NCBI RefSeq assembly: GCF_000002985.6
Contig: NC_003282.8
Location: forward strand, 6,882,001 to 6,946,000
Source of the DNA: Caenorhabditis elegans
Taxonomy: Eukaryota; Nematoda; Chromadorea; Rhabditida; Rhabditidae
DNA length: 64,000 nt
Direction: 5' to 3'
Both the position numbers and the translations under genes were made by a program. The notes under the pieces are model-generated. The model saw nothing but the letters and a program-made list of their open reading frames with translations, was not told where the DNA came from and searched no databases. Shown piece after piece: positions 47,088 to 59,792 of the stretch; position 1 is the stretch's first letter, and each line of letters begins with the position of its first letter.

Positions 47088-49118
47088 TCAAACACTGTCT
47101 GGGCGTTCATTTGGACGAGGAGTTGTTGAGAAAGGATCACGCATCTGAAATTATGGAATTTTCAATAAAATATGCATTATTTCAAATTTTAATTTTTTCG
47201 TTCAAAGAGTTTATTACAAGCGTTGTCAATTAAAAACTCACCAAAGTGACATTTTCCGCCTTCGAAGTCGCAGAATATGCATACACGTTGGTGGCTGCTG
47301 TACCGGTAGTTGTGACGTAACACGGGCGGAATTGAAGAATCTGAAATAATAATGTTTAATGGAAAAATTAAAATTGTCTCTTCTAAACATTTCATTAAAT
47401 TAATTTTGAAGATTGTTTTTTGAAATGTAACTCACCATTGATTGTAAAGCATTTCTAAATGATTCATTGACCAGTGCATATACTATTGGATTAACACACG
47501 TTGAAGAGATTCCGACCAAATGACAGAAGATGTACCTAAAAATTTATTAAAAATAATTTTACATAACTTTTCCTGTTTCTTAAAACTTACATATTTTGTG
47601 AATAGTTAATAATCTCGAGACCATTCAAAACATGATAAATATTCATTGGAGCCCAACACACGGCATATGTGAGTACTAACAAAAAGAGCAACAAAAGAGC
47701 TCTTCGATTTCTATTTTGCATTTGCATTCTTCTTGTTGTATCCACTGTACGTGATACTTTTGATCGTTTTTGAATTGTTGACCCGATTTGGAAATATGCA
47801 TATGCCAAGGCAGCAAGTGGTAGAATATATTGAATACCAAGTACTACAAATGTGTACGTGGTTTTTGAGACAATTGCATTATCCCAGGCTTCTTGCATCT
47901 CTGCACATATTTCTGGCACTTGACGGTTGCAATAGGTTAGCTGAAGAAAATCAATATTTGTGAACATTTTCTTACTGTTTAGAATTATTTTATATTATAA
48001 CAGTTCAAACTTGTTCATTGATAGGTTTGGATTCAAAACATTAAGAATTTAAATTAAGATCCCTATGAAATTTGAAAGGATGCTAACGAGTAAAAAAGTT
48101 AAAAAAAGCAAGTTAGCTGAAGAAAATCAACATTTTAAATTATTTTCTTACTGTTTCAATAAAAGTGTTAAGTAAAGTGTTCAGCGAATGTTTTATTGGA
48201 ACATTTTTTTCATGTTTCAAGAACGATTTAAATCAACGGTGCGAACTTGCTGATTGATATAATTAAAACAAAAAAATAAAAAAGGAGTGGAATTTTGAAA
48301 ATGAATAATTTAAATAATACTTTAATATTAACTTGATAATAAGACACATACCATTTTGGGAGTTGCTCTATCACTCCATGGATCAAATGGAGCCAACTTT
48401 GAGCTTACTGCCAATGCATATGGAAGAGCAACTATGATCGAAATGATCCATACGACACCATAGCATAAAAGTGGTGCAGTTGCTGCTAATCTCCATCGAA
48501 CTGGACAAAGTGTTAGAAGAACACGATCCATTGCAATGAATGCAAGAGTAAGTGATGAAACAAATGTGTTCACTGCTTGAACACCAGCGAGCTGAAATTG
48601 AAAAATCAATAACTTGAAAACCTCAACTGAAGTTTTCTAAATGTTTCTTTTCACACTTTACAAACCTTTAACGGTTTCGAAAAATTCTAATAAATTTCAA
48701 ATTATATTTGCTATTGATAAATATAACTATGAAAATACTTACAAACTTGCACGACCAATCTCCGAATGGCCAAAATAAATTTAAACTCGTATAGAGAGTG
48801 ACTGGCGCTGTGACCACACACAGAATCAAATCGGAAAATGCCAAATTCACAATGAAACTGTTTCTCAAGTTTCGAAGATTTGCAGTTCTGACAAATGCGA
48901 GGAGAACGATAAAGTTGGCAAGAGCTCCGAATGAGCACACCAACCCATACATTGGCACTATTGGGGATCCATCAAAATTTATTTTGTAGAGACTGTTCTG
49001 GAAAAAATTCAATTGGAGATGCAAAACAGGAAAACTCAAATACCTGATAATTTTGCATTTCTGCAAACCAATCGCAGTGAATTTCTGTCCATTGTCCCGT
49101 AGAGTTTGGCGGTTGCAT
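47088..49118 (-). CDS. Rhodopsin-class GPCR, neuropeptide-receptor type
   Basis: Seven minus-strand exons: 49118-49044, 48997-48743, 48591-48352, 47940-47591, 47535-47436, 47340-47242 and 47144-47088, 391 residues. Seven helices are visible: TM1 MYGLVCSFGALANFIVLLAF; TM2 with NSFIVNLAFSDLIL; TM3 ending in MDRVLLTLCPVRW (DRV in place of DRY); TM4 with CYGVVWIISIIVALPYAL; TM5 with YTFVVLGIQYILPLAALAY; TM6 with LLVLTYAVCWAPMNIYHVL; TM7 with NPIVYALVNESFRNAL. Extracellular Cys in WSCKF and YCNRQVPEIC allow the conserved disulphide. N-terminal NST is a glycosylation sequon. The layout is that of worm NPY/tachykinin-like peptide receptors; the ligand is unknown. A TTTCAG acceptor lies one base before this ATG, so an upstream exon is likely (candidate at 55632-55713 adds MTVHKT in frame). 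I believe this is T22D1.12. Confidence 0.88.
48151..48217 (+). ncRNA. Candidate 21U-RNA locus (CTGTTTCA + YRNT)
   Basis: CTGTTTCA at 48151-48158, TATT with T at 48197; predicted 21-mer 48197-48217. Lies antisense in the GPCR intron between exons 3 and 4. Confidence 0.35.
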
Positions 49119-51189
49119 ACTGAAATTAAAAGTTTATAGTTTCAGAAATTTAAAAATATAAAAATAGATTTTAAAAAAGACTTAAAAAAAATTCAATTGA
49201 GTATTTTATTTCACTGCGTAATAAAATCTTCTACGGTTCTAGACTCTAGAACCTAGAGTTTAACATAAAACCTTGTAACAGTAAAAAAATTTAAAACGTA
49301 CAAACTATGTTTTAATAGTATGAAATTTAAAAACAAAATGAAATCCATGGTTATCACAACATAAACTGCCAAAGGGGGTCAAATAGGAAATGGAAAACTA
49401 CAATAGGATTCAGAGAGACATTCTAGCATAAGAAAAATCCCTTAAAAAATAAGAAAAAGGCAAAGCGAGCTATTTGCGAAAAAAAAAATCTAAAACGGCT
49501 AAGAGCTTCCTGAATAGGTAACATCAATAAGGAACTAATGCTGTGACATATTTACAGAAAGTACATAAAAATTGTCAAAACAGGAAAGGAAAAATACGAA
49601 CTTCTTTGAATAGAGAATAAATTGGTAAGAAGTTGTTTCTCTAACCTGTTCCAGAAATATCCTTGCACTATATTTAAGATGTTAATCTAATGCTCGAAAG
49701 TTCTCAAGGGCTCGCTTCTAGAAAAAGGCAACAAATTTTGCAAAAAAGTAAAAACAGAGTCTGGTGAAGAATTTGAAGAAAAACGTCCAAAGTTGATGAC
49801 GTGAACTAAAGTTTGACTGCTGCGAATGAGACACTGACTTTTAATTGGTTTAGCTCGTTTTTCCGTTTTTCTCTGAAATGGAAGTGGAACTTTTTAGTGT
49901 TTTTCATGTAGCCAACAACTAAAAGGAAATTATTTCATATATGTCCCCCCAAAAAACAAGAAACTATATGACAGAAGGGAAATGAGTTGAACGGACGAGA
50001 AGTAAAGAGATGGAAAGATTGGCACGGGAATTTGAGTCAAAAAAATGAGAGGCAAAGGATAGCTGAAAAAAAAAAACAAAAAGTGCTCTTACATGAGATA
50101 TCCGATGTCTTAATGCCCAGAACATATGATTTTATTTGATTTCAGCATAATTATTCTAGGAACTGTTTTAGAAAATCGTTTCCATTAACTCGAAAAACTC
50201 CAGAAGGCAAAAAATAGAGTAGGCACCGTATAGACACGATGCAGGATCAATAATGGCTGCCTATTGTGCATTTTGACAGTTGCAAAAACACACAAAAACT
50301 GTATATTGAATTTGTTAAACCCGGAAAATGCTTTATCGCCGTACCGCAAAGATTTTTTGTTTTGCCAAAATTTAGGAAGGCATGAGTCCTGGAAACGTGC
50401 CTGGCAACAATGAAAGCTTGATAAAAAATTTAATATTTTCAGATAACAAGTTTCACGTTAACGGAGAGTTAATTTGAAATTCGTATTCTCAAATTATATT
50501 GTCAATTTCTATAATAATATTTCCTTTTTGCAATCCTGCTTCAAAATCTGGATCTGAGAAGATCTGGTCAGACGAAAATCTGGTCTAACATACAAACAAA
50601 ACAAAAAAAAATTCCCCCGCTTCGGAGAAATATAGATTTTAAAACTGAGAAATCCAGCGCGAAACCACCAAATTCACATTTTCCGTTCAAAAATTCAAGA
50701 CCCGTTTCCGTGTATGCATTGAATATTAAATTGCGTCGAAAGTGCTAGGATGTAAAAAGGAAGATTTTGAACATAATCCGCTTGAATTTATGGTTTCAAA
50801 TAATACATTATTTTTTTGGTTTTTTGTATTTTTGAACTAAAAGTTCGTAATTCGAGATAACTTGTTTTTCGTGTACTTTGAGAGTTGGCAGGATCACTTT
50901 AAAAACAGTCACGCAGAGAGTTGTATACCTATAGATCCTAGATTGTCATCAAAATCAAACTGACATAAACAAAAGATCTTTGAATTCTAATATCTCGTTA
51001 ACGTAAATTTTCCCACGTCACAGTGAAAGCAATAAAAAACACTTCAAATTTTCACACTCTTTCCAGAAAATGATAGTTGACACTAAAGCTACATTAGACA
51101 TTCATAAGACATAAAATGCTAATTGGTTGTCCAAAAAAAAAAATTTAAAAAAAAAACGTCTAGGTCCGTTCAATGCAATGTCGGAAATC

Positions 51190-51515
51190 TTCAAATTGGA
51201 GTAGCGTCAATCCGGATATTTAAAAGGCCCGGAAAAGTCCGAAATGAATCTCGACTCGGATGATTCTTGTTATTCTAAATTTTTGAATTTCCTCCAAAAT
51301 GCGACCAATCAGCATTTCTATCCTCCCACTTCTTGACCAAAAAACGGGAGTGGGTGGAGTTTTGCGCTGATTGGTCTAAAGTTTTTTGAAAGACACCCAA
51401 ACTGCGAGATTAGCAACAATTTGGATGTTTTTTTTGTAATTTTCTAGATTTTTCCGAGATATCCAAATAAATGTTCATTGGCAGTGCCCCCCTTTAAATG
51501 TTATGTATATAAATA
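51190..51515. repeat. Fold-back related to the GTAGCG/GATTGGTT family
   Basis: GGAGTAGCGTCAATCCGGATAT at the left is opposed by ATATCCAAATAAATGTTCATTGGCAGTGCCCCCC at the right. The centre has GCGACCAATCAGC ... GTGGGTGGAG ... GCGCTGATTGGTC, the same inner motif arrangement as the 9064-9523 element. Confidence 0.5.
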
Positions 51516-52130
51516 AATTTGAATGGAGGTCAGCTTCAAAAGTTCCAAAATCTGAGTGGTTTTGGATGAAGTCATGCATAACAGTTTAAAATTGAAATTC
51601 GAAAATCACATTAGGAAAAGAAAACTAAAGTGCTAAGTGAAAGCAATCTAAAATTCAAACGTATATGGATAGAATTTAAAATTGGACACTAAATTTTCAA
51701 ATCAAAAAACATAATTTGGTTTGCTGAGAATTGGAATGGTTAGGTTATTCTTCTTCTTCTTGGAAGCCCCCCACACACAGAAAAACCAAAAATTTTGTCA
51801 AAACAAAAAAAAAACAACAAAACAAGAGACTCCATTCACCAGAGTTTCTGGAACCTTTTAGGCAGTCATTTCAATTTCACGCTTCAATGTTGATCTGGTC
51901 GGTTCTGAATCAATTAGAATTGGGAAAAAAGAACGCGGAGATAGGATGGAAGGGGAGGAAAAATGAAAAAAAGTAAGAAAAAGGAAGAGAGAGAAAGTGA
52001 ATGAAATTTTAATGAAGAAATAGTCACAAGCAAGAAAGTTGTAAATGTTGAATACGTCAGGATCATGAAATTTGAACTTGAGTGCTACGAAGTTCAAAGG
52101 TTTATTATGCGCGTGAGTAAATTCAGTTTT

Positions 52131-52138
52131 TGAAACAG
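52131..52138 (-). promoter_or_regulatory. CTGTTTCA octamer without a good YRNT
   Basis: Minus-strand CTGTTTCA in the long gene-poor region; no YRNT at the expected distance. Confidence 0.2.
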
Positions 52139-55100
52139 TAATATTTTTTCCTGAATTTTTGTGTTTTGAATCATTTATTGAAAACCATTAAATAAATATC
52201 TGAATAAACGGAAATAATTCTAGATTAAGAAAATAAAAAATAAAAACAGATTTTCTTCTATTTCCTTATATTGTTTTATTATTCACAACAGATTTTCACT
52301 ATTTTTGAAAATATTTTCATTGAATTTTTAATTGAAGGCTTCTTCCTATAGACTTTTAGAACATCTCATTGAAAGGTCAGAAAATTAGAAATTGATACGA
52401 ATACGTGTTCTTTAAGCTTTTTTATCCTTTCTCAACTTAAATGACGTCTTTAAACTTTTTTCCGAGACAAGAAATTCGTGATACACACGAGCCAGATCCC
52501 GAATTAAATTCGCGTCCAAGGAACCTCAAATCTAATTTTATTCAATTTAATTGATTCCAAAAAAGAATTGAATGCCGGAAACAAAATGATCTTGTATCTT
52601 TTCTTCTGACTCATAGATTTATAGATAGACAAGAATAGAAAAGTAGCGACGTCGGGGGAAACGGAGACGATGGGTCCAAGGTTTCTCCAATTTTTTTGTT
52701 GTTTTTTTTCTTGTTGAAAAACAAGTGTCGGATGACTAGTAGATGAGCTTGAAACTAGAATCATACAATGGGAAGTATATTAAAAATATATTAGAGCAAA
52801 TAATTTGCTTTTGAGAAATTTTTATCCGACAAAAATATACTTCACAAAAAAAATTGTGACACTCGGCGAAGTTTATGATAAATGTAACAGGATAAGAAGA
52901 TAAACTTAATGCTTAATCCTAAAAATTAGAATTTTTTTAAATTTCTGTACAAGCCTCCTAAAAAATATTTTTATGTGCCGAATAAAAAATAAGCTGTTCC
53001 AAAAAACACATTAAAATGGAGGTGGATGATGCTTCAAGATGAGGAACAAATTAGGGCTTCATACCCCCACGAATTTGTTATGAGAAATTATAATGAAATA
53101 CATGATTAAAATTGAAAAAAAAAGAAAAATTAATATATTCTTGGCACAGATCAAATAAAAAACAATTGACCAAAAACGGGGCTCTTGGAGTTTGTGATTA
53201 CTGTTCGCTTGAGATGAACTTGCGCATTAACTTTGATTTTTCTAATGTGAAGGTCTACAATTAGGATGATGCTCTTGATAAGCATCATTCCAAAAATCTT
53301 CCAAAAAATTCTTTGTAAAAGTGACAAAAATTGACGATTAGTGGTTGTTATTTGCTAACTTCAGCAAGAAATCTCGTGTTCCATTTGATTCGTAATCTAT
53401 GATTCTAAATCTTTCGTTGCTTCTTTTATTCAATTCCTCTTTTTCAGACTCCATTACCCTAAAAAATCCCAGCGGGGTTTGATGAAGAGACTAAAAACCA
53501 AAAAAGAACAATGAAATCCAGATAAGAATTGATTGGAAGGTAAATTGAAATTGAAATATATTTTATTGTGTGCTCTTTTTTTCTTTCTTTTTTATACTCA
53601 AAGGTGAAGAGCAAATTGCAATTTCTCTTCCTGCTCATTCCCCCTTCAATTTTTATTTAATTTTACGACAAAATGCTCTCAAAAGGTCCGCGAAGAGCAG
53701 GAAGTCAAGAATAAAAATAGAAAATGTAGGAAGAGGCGAAGAGAAATGAATTAAATATTAAAAGAGTCTTCAAAAATTGAGAAGATTAATACTATTGGTA
53801 TAAGCTTCAAACTATGGGGATCAATTTGTCATGGTAACTAATTAGAGATGCTTGGTACACCCTGGTACTTAAAAACATTTGAATAATAATCAGAAATTAT
53901 GAAAAATGAATAATTTATTGACGCCAATTGGGAATATAAAAGCTACATTTCTAGAGTGATATTATTTAACTCTTCCGCGACCAAAAATGCCTATTTGTCA
54001 AACTTCTTGAAAATGTGTTGCATGAACTGAGATTACAAAAATGCGTAAGGCACAAAAATCAAAAGCTGGAGCCCACGCTAACATATGAGGAAACATTCAG
54101 TAGGCAATCATGAGACAGTCAAGTAGTACGTATACGTCTGAAAATGTTACTAATTTTTTTTTTAAACTATAATTTTTCACTTAAAATATCTAGTTTGCTC
54201 ACAGAAAATGATGACCTGATATAAAATAAATTCTTATCGTCACAGCACTCTTTTGAAACAAAATGTAAAAAAAGAAGAAGAAACGAAGAATAGGAGTCGA
54301 TTAGCTCTTCTCAATGAAGTACCTCCTTCGAGGTTAGGAATTTGTAAAATTGAATGGGTAAGGTGAATTTGAGTGTGTTTCAAAACATAGAATACACAGG
54401 AAATGGACAAGAATAGAGTAAGTAAATGGAGGTGGGTGGGCATACGGAAATGCCAAATAAGACTATTAAATTGTAGGTGGACTCTTGGAAATTTAGCAAA
54501 ACATTTTGTGAATAAGTTGAGCTTCAAATACCTAAGAATAAACTAACTAAATGATCTGGTCCCAATCAAATATCTATTGATTGCGAGATTTCCAAATTGG
54601 CGAAATATTGTCCGCTTGATGGTACAACTGTGTGATGTTATCGCAAAGTTATCACTCTGATCTCGGTACAGTAAAAATTTACAGGTTTCAATCAAGCTTT
54701 CAACTTTAAATTCAAACGATTAGGTACAGTTTGACAGCAAGATGATGAAAACTAAAATCTCAAAGCCTTCGAAAAATCTGGTATTTATACGCTCGAAATT
54801 TCTACGAAAAAAAACCCATAAGGAACTGGAATTTCGATATGCCAACCGTATCCTAGATTCTTTGGAAATTACTTTTCTGTACAAAAATTAATTTCAAAAA
54901 TGTCAAACCATTTGTGAATGTCAGTCGACATTTCGTCTAGATGCCAACATCCTGTTTGTACGAATTCAATTTTAAAATTCGCATAAATTTTTTGTTGAAG
55001 CACGGAATAATGAAAAGCTATTGAAGAAACATAGTGAGGAAAATCTTGTGCAATGGGAATGGGAAAAAGATGAAGTAGGCATGATAAAAATGTTGAAATA

Positions 55101-55502
55101 AGGAAAAGAAAAGGAAAAAACAAATCAGATTTGCATAAATGATCAGAAAAATGTATTGAAAATCGAATGTCGGTGTTTGTAAAAAATCAAGATAACATTT
55201 GGAAGATGTTTCTTAGAAAGCTTAAATACAAAAATATTAATGAAGCATGGCCCACTTGAACGTTTTTAAGAAGAATTGGTACCCACATCATCAAGAAAAA
55301 TACGAACAATTCCATGAAACCATGAAAATATTCCTGGGATGACAGGGTTCGTGAGCCATATATTATTCAAAATTGTGGAGGACCATTCTGGTTTTTGTGT
55401 TTTCGATTCTTTTTTGCAATTTGCAGGAAAGGAAGTAAAGAACACTTTTTGACCAAAAAAGAAGAAGACCACTAAATGTTCATGTATCTAAAGTTACGTC
55501 TT

Positions 55503-55569
55503 AAAGTTGAAACAAAAACAGCATCGTTGTTCTGCAACGTTCCTTTGATTTGTACACAATTTGAAACAG
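55503..55569 (-). ncRNA. Candidate 21U-RNA locus (CTGTTTCA + YRNT)
   Basis: Minus-strand CTGTTTCA at 55569-55562, CGAT with T at 55523; predicted 21-mer 55523-55503. Confidence 0.4.
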
Positions 55570-55631
55570 TTTTATTTTAGTTTATGCTACTGTCTGAAAC
55601 TTTCTGTCAGAAACATTTAAAAACAACTTAC

Positions 55632-55713
55632 GTTTTGTGAACTGTCATTATAGTGATGTTGCTATAAAATCGGCCTACAGATTCTTTTTAGAAAGATTCC
55701 AGATGGTGTTTAC
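55632..55713 (-). other. Candidate 5' exon of the GPCR gene
   Basis: On the minus strand, TTTTTACAG (acceptor) precedes position 55713 and AC|GTAAGTT (donor) follows 55632. The segment contains ATGACAGTTCACAAAAC (ATG at 55648-55646). Joining its AC to the T at 49119 gives MTVHKT directly in frame with MQPPNST of the GPCR. Splice sites and frame agree, but with a 6.5-kb intron chance cannot be excluded. Confidence 0.35.
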
Positions 55714-56909
55714 CTGTAAAAACAATTAAGATCAGTTTTTAAAGAGTGGTAAATACAAGTAGTATAGAGATAAGGGAGTACAAAAAGTGTACAGATTGAA
55801 AAATGTGATTGAAAGTTTTTTGTAACAACATATCAAGCCGCTTAAAAGGTGACTAATTTTTTCTGCCAAATTCAATAACGTGTTCCAAAAAAACATAGAA
55901 CAGCGCAAAAGTCGTAAAAGAATTAAGTAGACAATGAATGTGAAAAAAAATGTCAAGAGACTCGTGGAAACAGCTCCGGAATGAATATAGTAGTGGAATG
56001 AGGAAAGAATCGTGGATATATACTAGAGGAAGAAGGAAAATGTCGTTGCATAATAAATACACCTTTCGGCACATTTGTTTTTACAAGTAATACGACTTTT
56101 AAAGATGTTTTTTCTTTGCTGGAAATAGTCACTGCCAGGTGAGTTAGCAAGAAAAAGGGTTCAATATTTTCCTTTATTTTTTTTGTCCTGAAACGTTCGA
56201 ATATCATAGTTTTAAAATTAGAGAATTATTTAAATTCTTTAAACTATAGCCAAAAAGTGGTGAAACTCAGTTGTCCTATTATAATGTTGGAAAATTACAA
56301 AAAAAGGTAATTATTTGGTAATTTTGGAGTATTATAAATATTTTTAAAACGAATCCTCACGGGCGGTACTCCAGCTTTATTCAATCAAAAACATCAAAAT
56401 AGTTGTAGAAGTTTCAATCTTTTTTTATTGAAAAAAGTTTGAAATTCAAATATTTAATGATGGAAATTAGTTGATTGTTTTAGAAAAAAAATTCCAAGAA
56501 AACTGTCAGGCATCTTAAACTTTCCCAACAAAACAATTATAGTTTTATGTAATTTCTAGCATTCTTAAGAACTCACAACAAATCAAGAAAATTTTTTATT
56601 TCTCACCTAGTTTCAGAAAGTTTATTTTTGCAGAATATTGCAAGAAGTATTCAAAGAATTACTTCTAAGAAGGTCCATTTCTGAACAAATTGAGTAACGT
56701 CTCATTGCTTTTTGGTGGGCGGACGATGGGTTCTAATGTAATTACTGGGTTCACATCGTTTGCAATGAGCACCAGTCGTTAAAATCTTTTCCACTAAAGC
56801 TATCGAAAAAAAGTGAAGCCGGAACACGAGATTTTGGAAAAAAATAATGGATTTAGATGACCAATGGGAAAATACGAATTATGAGGTTTTGATGAGTTGA
56901 GGAGATTCA

Positions 56910-56975
56910 GGACACAAAATCAAATCAACATTGTTCGATAAATATTTTTGTGTTTATAAAAATAAGATGAAACAG
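56910..56975 (-). ncRNA. Candidate 21U-RNA locus (CTGTTTCA + YRNT)
   Basis: Minus-strand CTGTTTCA at 56975-56968, CAAT with T at 56930; predicted 21-mer 56930-56910. Confidence 0.4.
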
Positions 56976-57689
56976 TACATTTTTTTATTTTCTCAGCTTT
57001 AAAAGTGAATACAAAACTATCGATGGGCTAGAAGAGGTTCATTTCAGCACTCCGTTATTCGTTGCAAATTTGTAAATAAAAGAAGTTTGAATAGAATTTC
57101 AAAGTATTTTGGCAACTCTGAATCTTAAATCTCAAACATGCGTTCTTTGAAAATAATAAGCTGTTCATCTTCGGAACCAAACTAAATTATATTTTCAGGC
57201 TTGGCAATTAGTGTTTTCAAATTGAAAAAAAATAGAGGACGATTTTAAATTCAATTAACAATAATAATAAAATGTTATAAACAGGAATTGCACAGTAGAT
57301 TCTCAAACAAAATGAGATATTCTTGATCAAGAACAAATTTGTAATATGATCACCGCGAACATTTTAAGTGCGTTTTTTTTTGTTCAATGGTTAGAATGTA
57401 ATTATATATTCTTTTTTTCATGAGCATGTTCAAAAAACAAAAGTGAGCGAAATTCCGTATAATTAGATATATGATAGGCGAGAAAGTTGACCGATCATCA
57501 TGGTTAGAAAAAATCAAAAAAATTCCTTAATTTCAAATTTTTGAAAGAAATGCTAGTTGAAATTTAATTAGGTACGAACTTATCTTTCCAACTTTTGATT
57601 TTTTGTTGAATTTTCATTTTGATATTTAACCTAGTACAAGTGTTTCAAAGTATTTGTGCAACTAGCGCTGACTTACGCCTAAATAATTG

Positions 57690-58155
57690 AATACCGTATT
57701 TCCTCTATTAGTAAGGCATGCAAAACTAATTTTCGGACACCTAATTTGATGCAAAACTAATAGAGGGTGCAAAACTAATTTTCGAACAGGTTTTTTCTCA
57801 CGTTTTCCATTAAGTTATGGCATAATATCATCAATTACAGTAACAACTTATGAACCAAAATTGACGAATTTTACGACTGATACGCAAAAATTGTACGAGT
57901 TGTACTCATATTTTGCCAGTTTTGACTTTTTATACCAAGTCTGTAAAAGTTTTCCTAATTTTTAGAACGGTTTTATAATGCAAATTTTGAATTCCTAAAA
58001 ATAGGGAACAAATGAAAGGGTGCAAAACTATTAGAGGTGCAAAACTAATAGAGGGTGCAAAACTAATTTTCGATTAGTGATTTTAGATGCAAAACTAATG
58101 GCGGTGCAAAACTATTATAATAGAGGTGCCTAACTAATAGAGGAAATACGGTATA
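57690..58155. repeat. ATACCGTATTTCCTCTATTAGT palindromic element with internal GCAAAACTAAT repeats
   Basis: Left end AATACCGTATTTCCTCTATT and right end AATAGAGGAAATACGGTAT are inverted. The interior has six or more GGTGCAAAACTAAT / GCAAAACTAATTTTCG units. Flanks are AT-rich. No gene inside. Confidence 0.75.
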
Positions 58156-58491
58156 CATAATTCAAAAGTTCAAAAAAATGAGTTCAAGAAAATCAGATCT
58201 GGTATACTTTCCAAATTTCATCTGGATTAATAAAATGAATCATTTTATTTTCAGACACACACTCCTTCATTCATCTTTTGCAGACTTAAATAAGCTTTCA
58301 GTTGATCAGAAAAAATGCGACCAGTGATCTTCTGTGGTTTCCGATTGGTTCACTAAGCTAACCTATTCGATTAAAATAAATGAAAATTTAAAAGGAGATG
58401 GAGGGTAAGGGACCATAAATTGAAATGAAACAACAAATATTACGAATGAGTAAATATAATATACCACAACAATAAAAACATATTTTTAGAT

Positions 58492-58557
58492 TTCATATAT
58501 AGCCAATTGAGACTGAAAACTTCAGTCACAAAATGTTTTACCAATCTTTTGAAACAG
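58492..58557 (-). ncRNA. Candidate 21U-RNA locus (CTGTTTCA + YRNT)
   Basis: Minus-strand CTGTTTCA at 58557-58550, CAGT with T at 58512; predicted 21-mer 58512-58492. Confidence 0.4.
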
Positions 58558-59711
58558 TAAAAAAATTGAATATGAAAAACAACCCACAATAGATTATCTA
58601 ACGCTTATAATGGATATGAGTATGTAGATAATTGAGTTTTATGTGATAAATACAAGAAAACGAGAAAATTTTTTTAATTTTCAAAAAAAAAACAGCTGAA
58701 CTTGCATTGGAGTTAAATTGGTTTAGGAATGAATTTTTAGAAAAAAAACAAAAACAATTTTCTAACGGTGTGAGATTTGTTGTTACTTTGCTCAAAAATG
58801 TATTAAAGTGTTGTGACGAGACCGGTGATTTTTTGCCTGTAGCCAAAAATTGCAAAAATTGCAGAATGTCAAAAATATTTGAAAGCCGGAATATATAATT
58901 TTCCATTGGTTTTAACATGTTGCAAAAAAAAGGTTTATTATCCTGAAAAACTGAAATTTTAATCTTCAAAAAATTTGTTTAAGCCGGTGCTTTTTGAGTG
59001 CAAAACGCTCAAAAGCTACCTGATATCTTTACCGCCAATCATACGGACTCATAAAAAATGAAGATATTTTTTAGAAGAAATAAGTCTTCAAGTCTTCAAG
59101 ATTTGGCTCATAAACCTCCCTTCAGAAGATTGACATTGTGACTGACAAGTTTTCTCTCTGAATGTCACTTGAAACTTGAGAATCTCTACCCTTTTTATCT
59201 CATTTTCTTCTTACTTGAAACTTTCGACAAAACAAAAAAAAAGTGTATCCTTGTTTTTTACTTCTGCTTTGAACATTTCTATGGAGGTCTCACTGACTTC
59301 AAAACACACTTTTTCGAGGAAATGATGGACTCCTGGGACTTCCTGTTGCAGATATTGAATGAACAAATGAAAAAAAGAGAAGAATTGTGAAAAAAAGAAT
59401 GAGATGATATGGAGATGGAAAGCCGTAAAAAAGAGAAAATAGATACTTCAAGTAGCCATTTTGGATTGAGTAGGCGGGAGATTTCAGAAGGTCCAAAACA
59501 AAAACAACAATGCTTTTAAAGATTTTTCTACTGGAATATTAATATCCGTTTTTAAAATTCCCAACTCTTGCCAAAATTCATCTGAATATTCTTTCTTGAC
59601 CAACCAGCGCAGCCCGACGCTACTGATTGGTTTTACAGTGGGCATGGCTAAACAGTGATTGGTGTCCCGTTTTAGTTTATTAGGTGGGTCTAGACGGGAG
59701 CAAACTGAAAG

Positions 59712-59792
59712 ATACCGTATTTCCTCTATTAGTCTTGCACCCCTACGGGTCAAATAGTCTTGCATGTAAGACTGATAGAGGAAATACGGTAA
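59712..59792. repeat. Minimal copy of the CTCTATTAGT palindrome
   Basis: GATACCGTATTTCCTCTATT at the left is opposed by GATAGAGGAAATACGGTAAC at the right with a 40-bp centre containing AGTCTTGCA twice. Same termini as 57690-58155 but without the GCAAAACTAAT array. Confidence 0.75.

Larger units (their letters stand above)
49122..55631 (-). other. Gene-poor 6.5 kb; possibly the first intron of the GPCR gene
   Basis: No coding exon was found on either strand. If the exon at 55632-55713 is real, this is a single intron of the GPCR gene. It contains a GTAGCG-type fold-back (51190-51515), a 21U-type octamer (52138-52131, minus) and otherwise AT-rich sequence with oligo-A runs. Confidence 0.35.
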
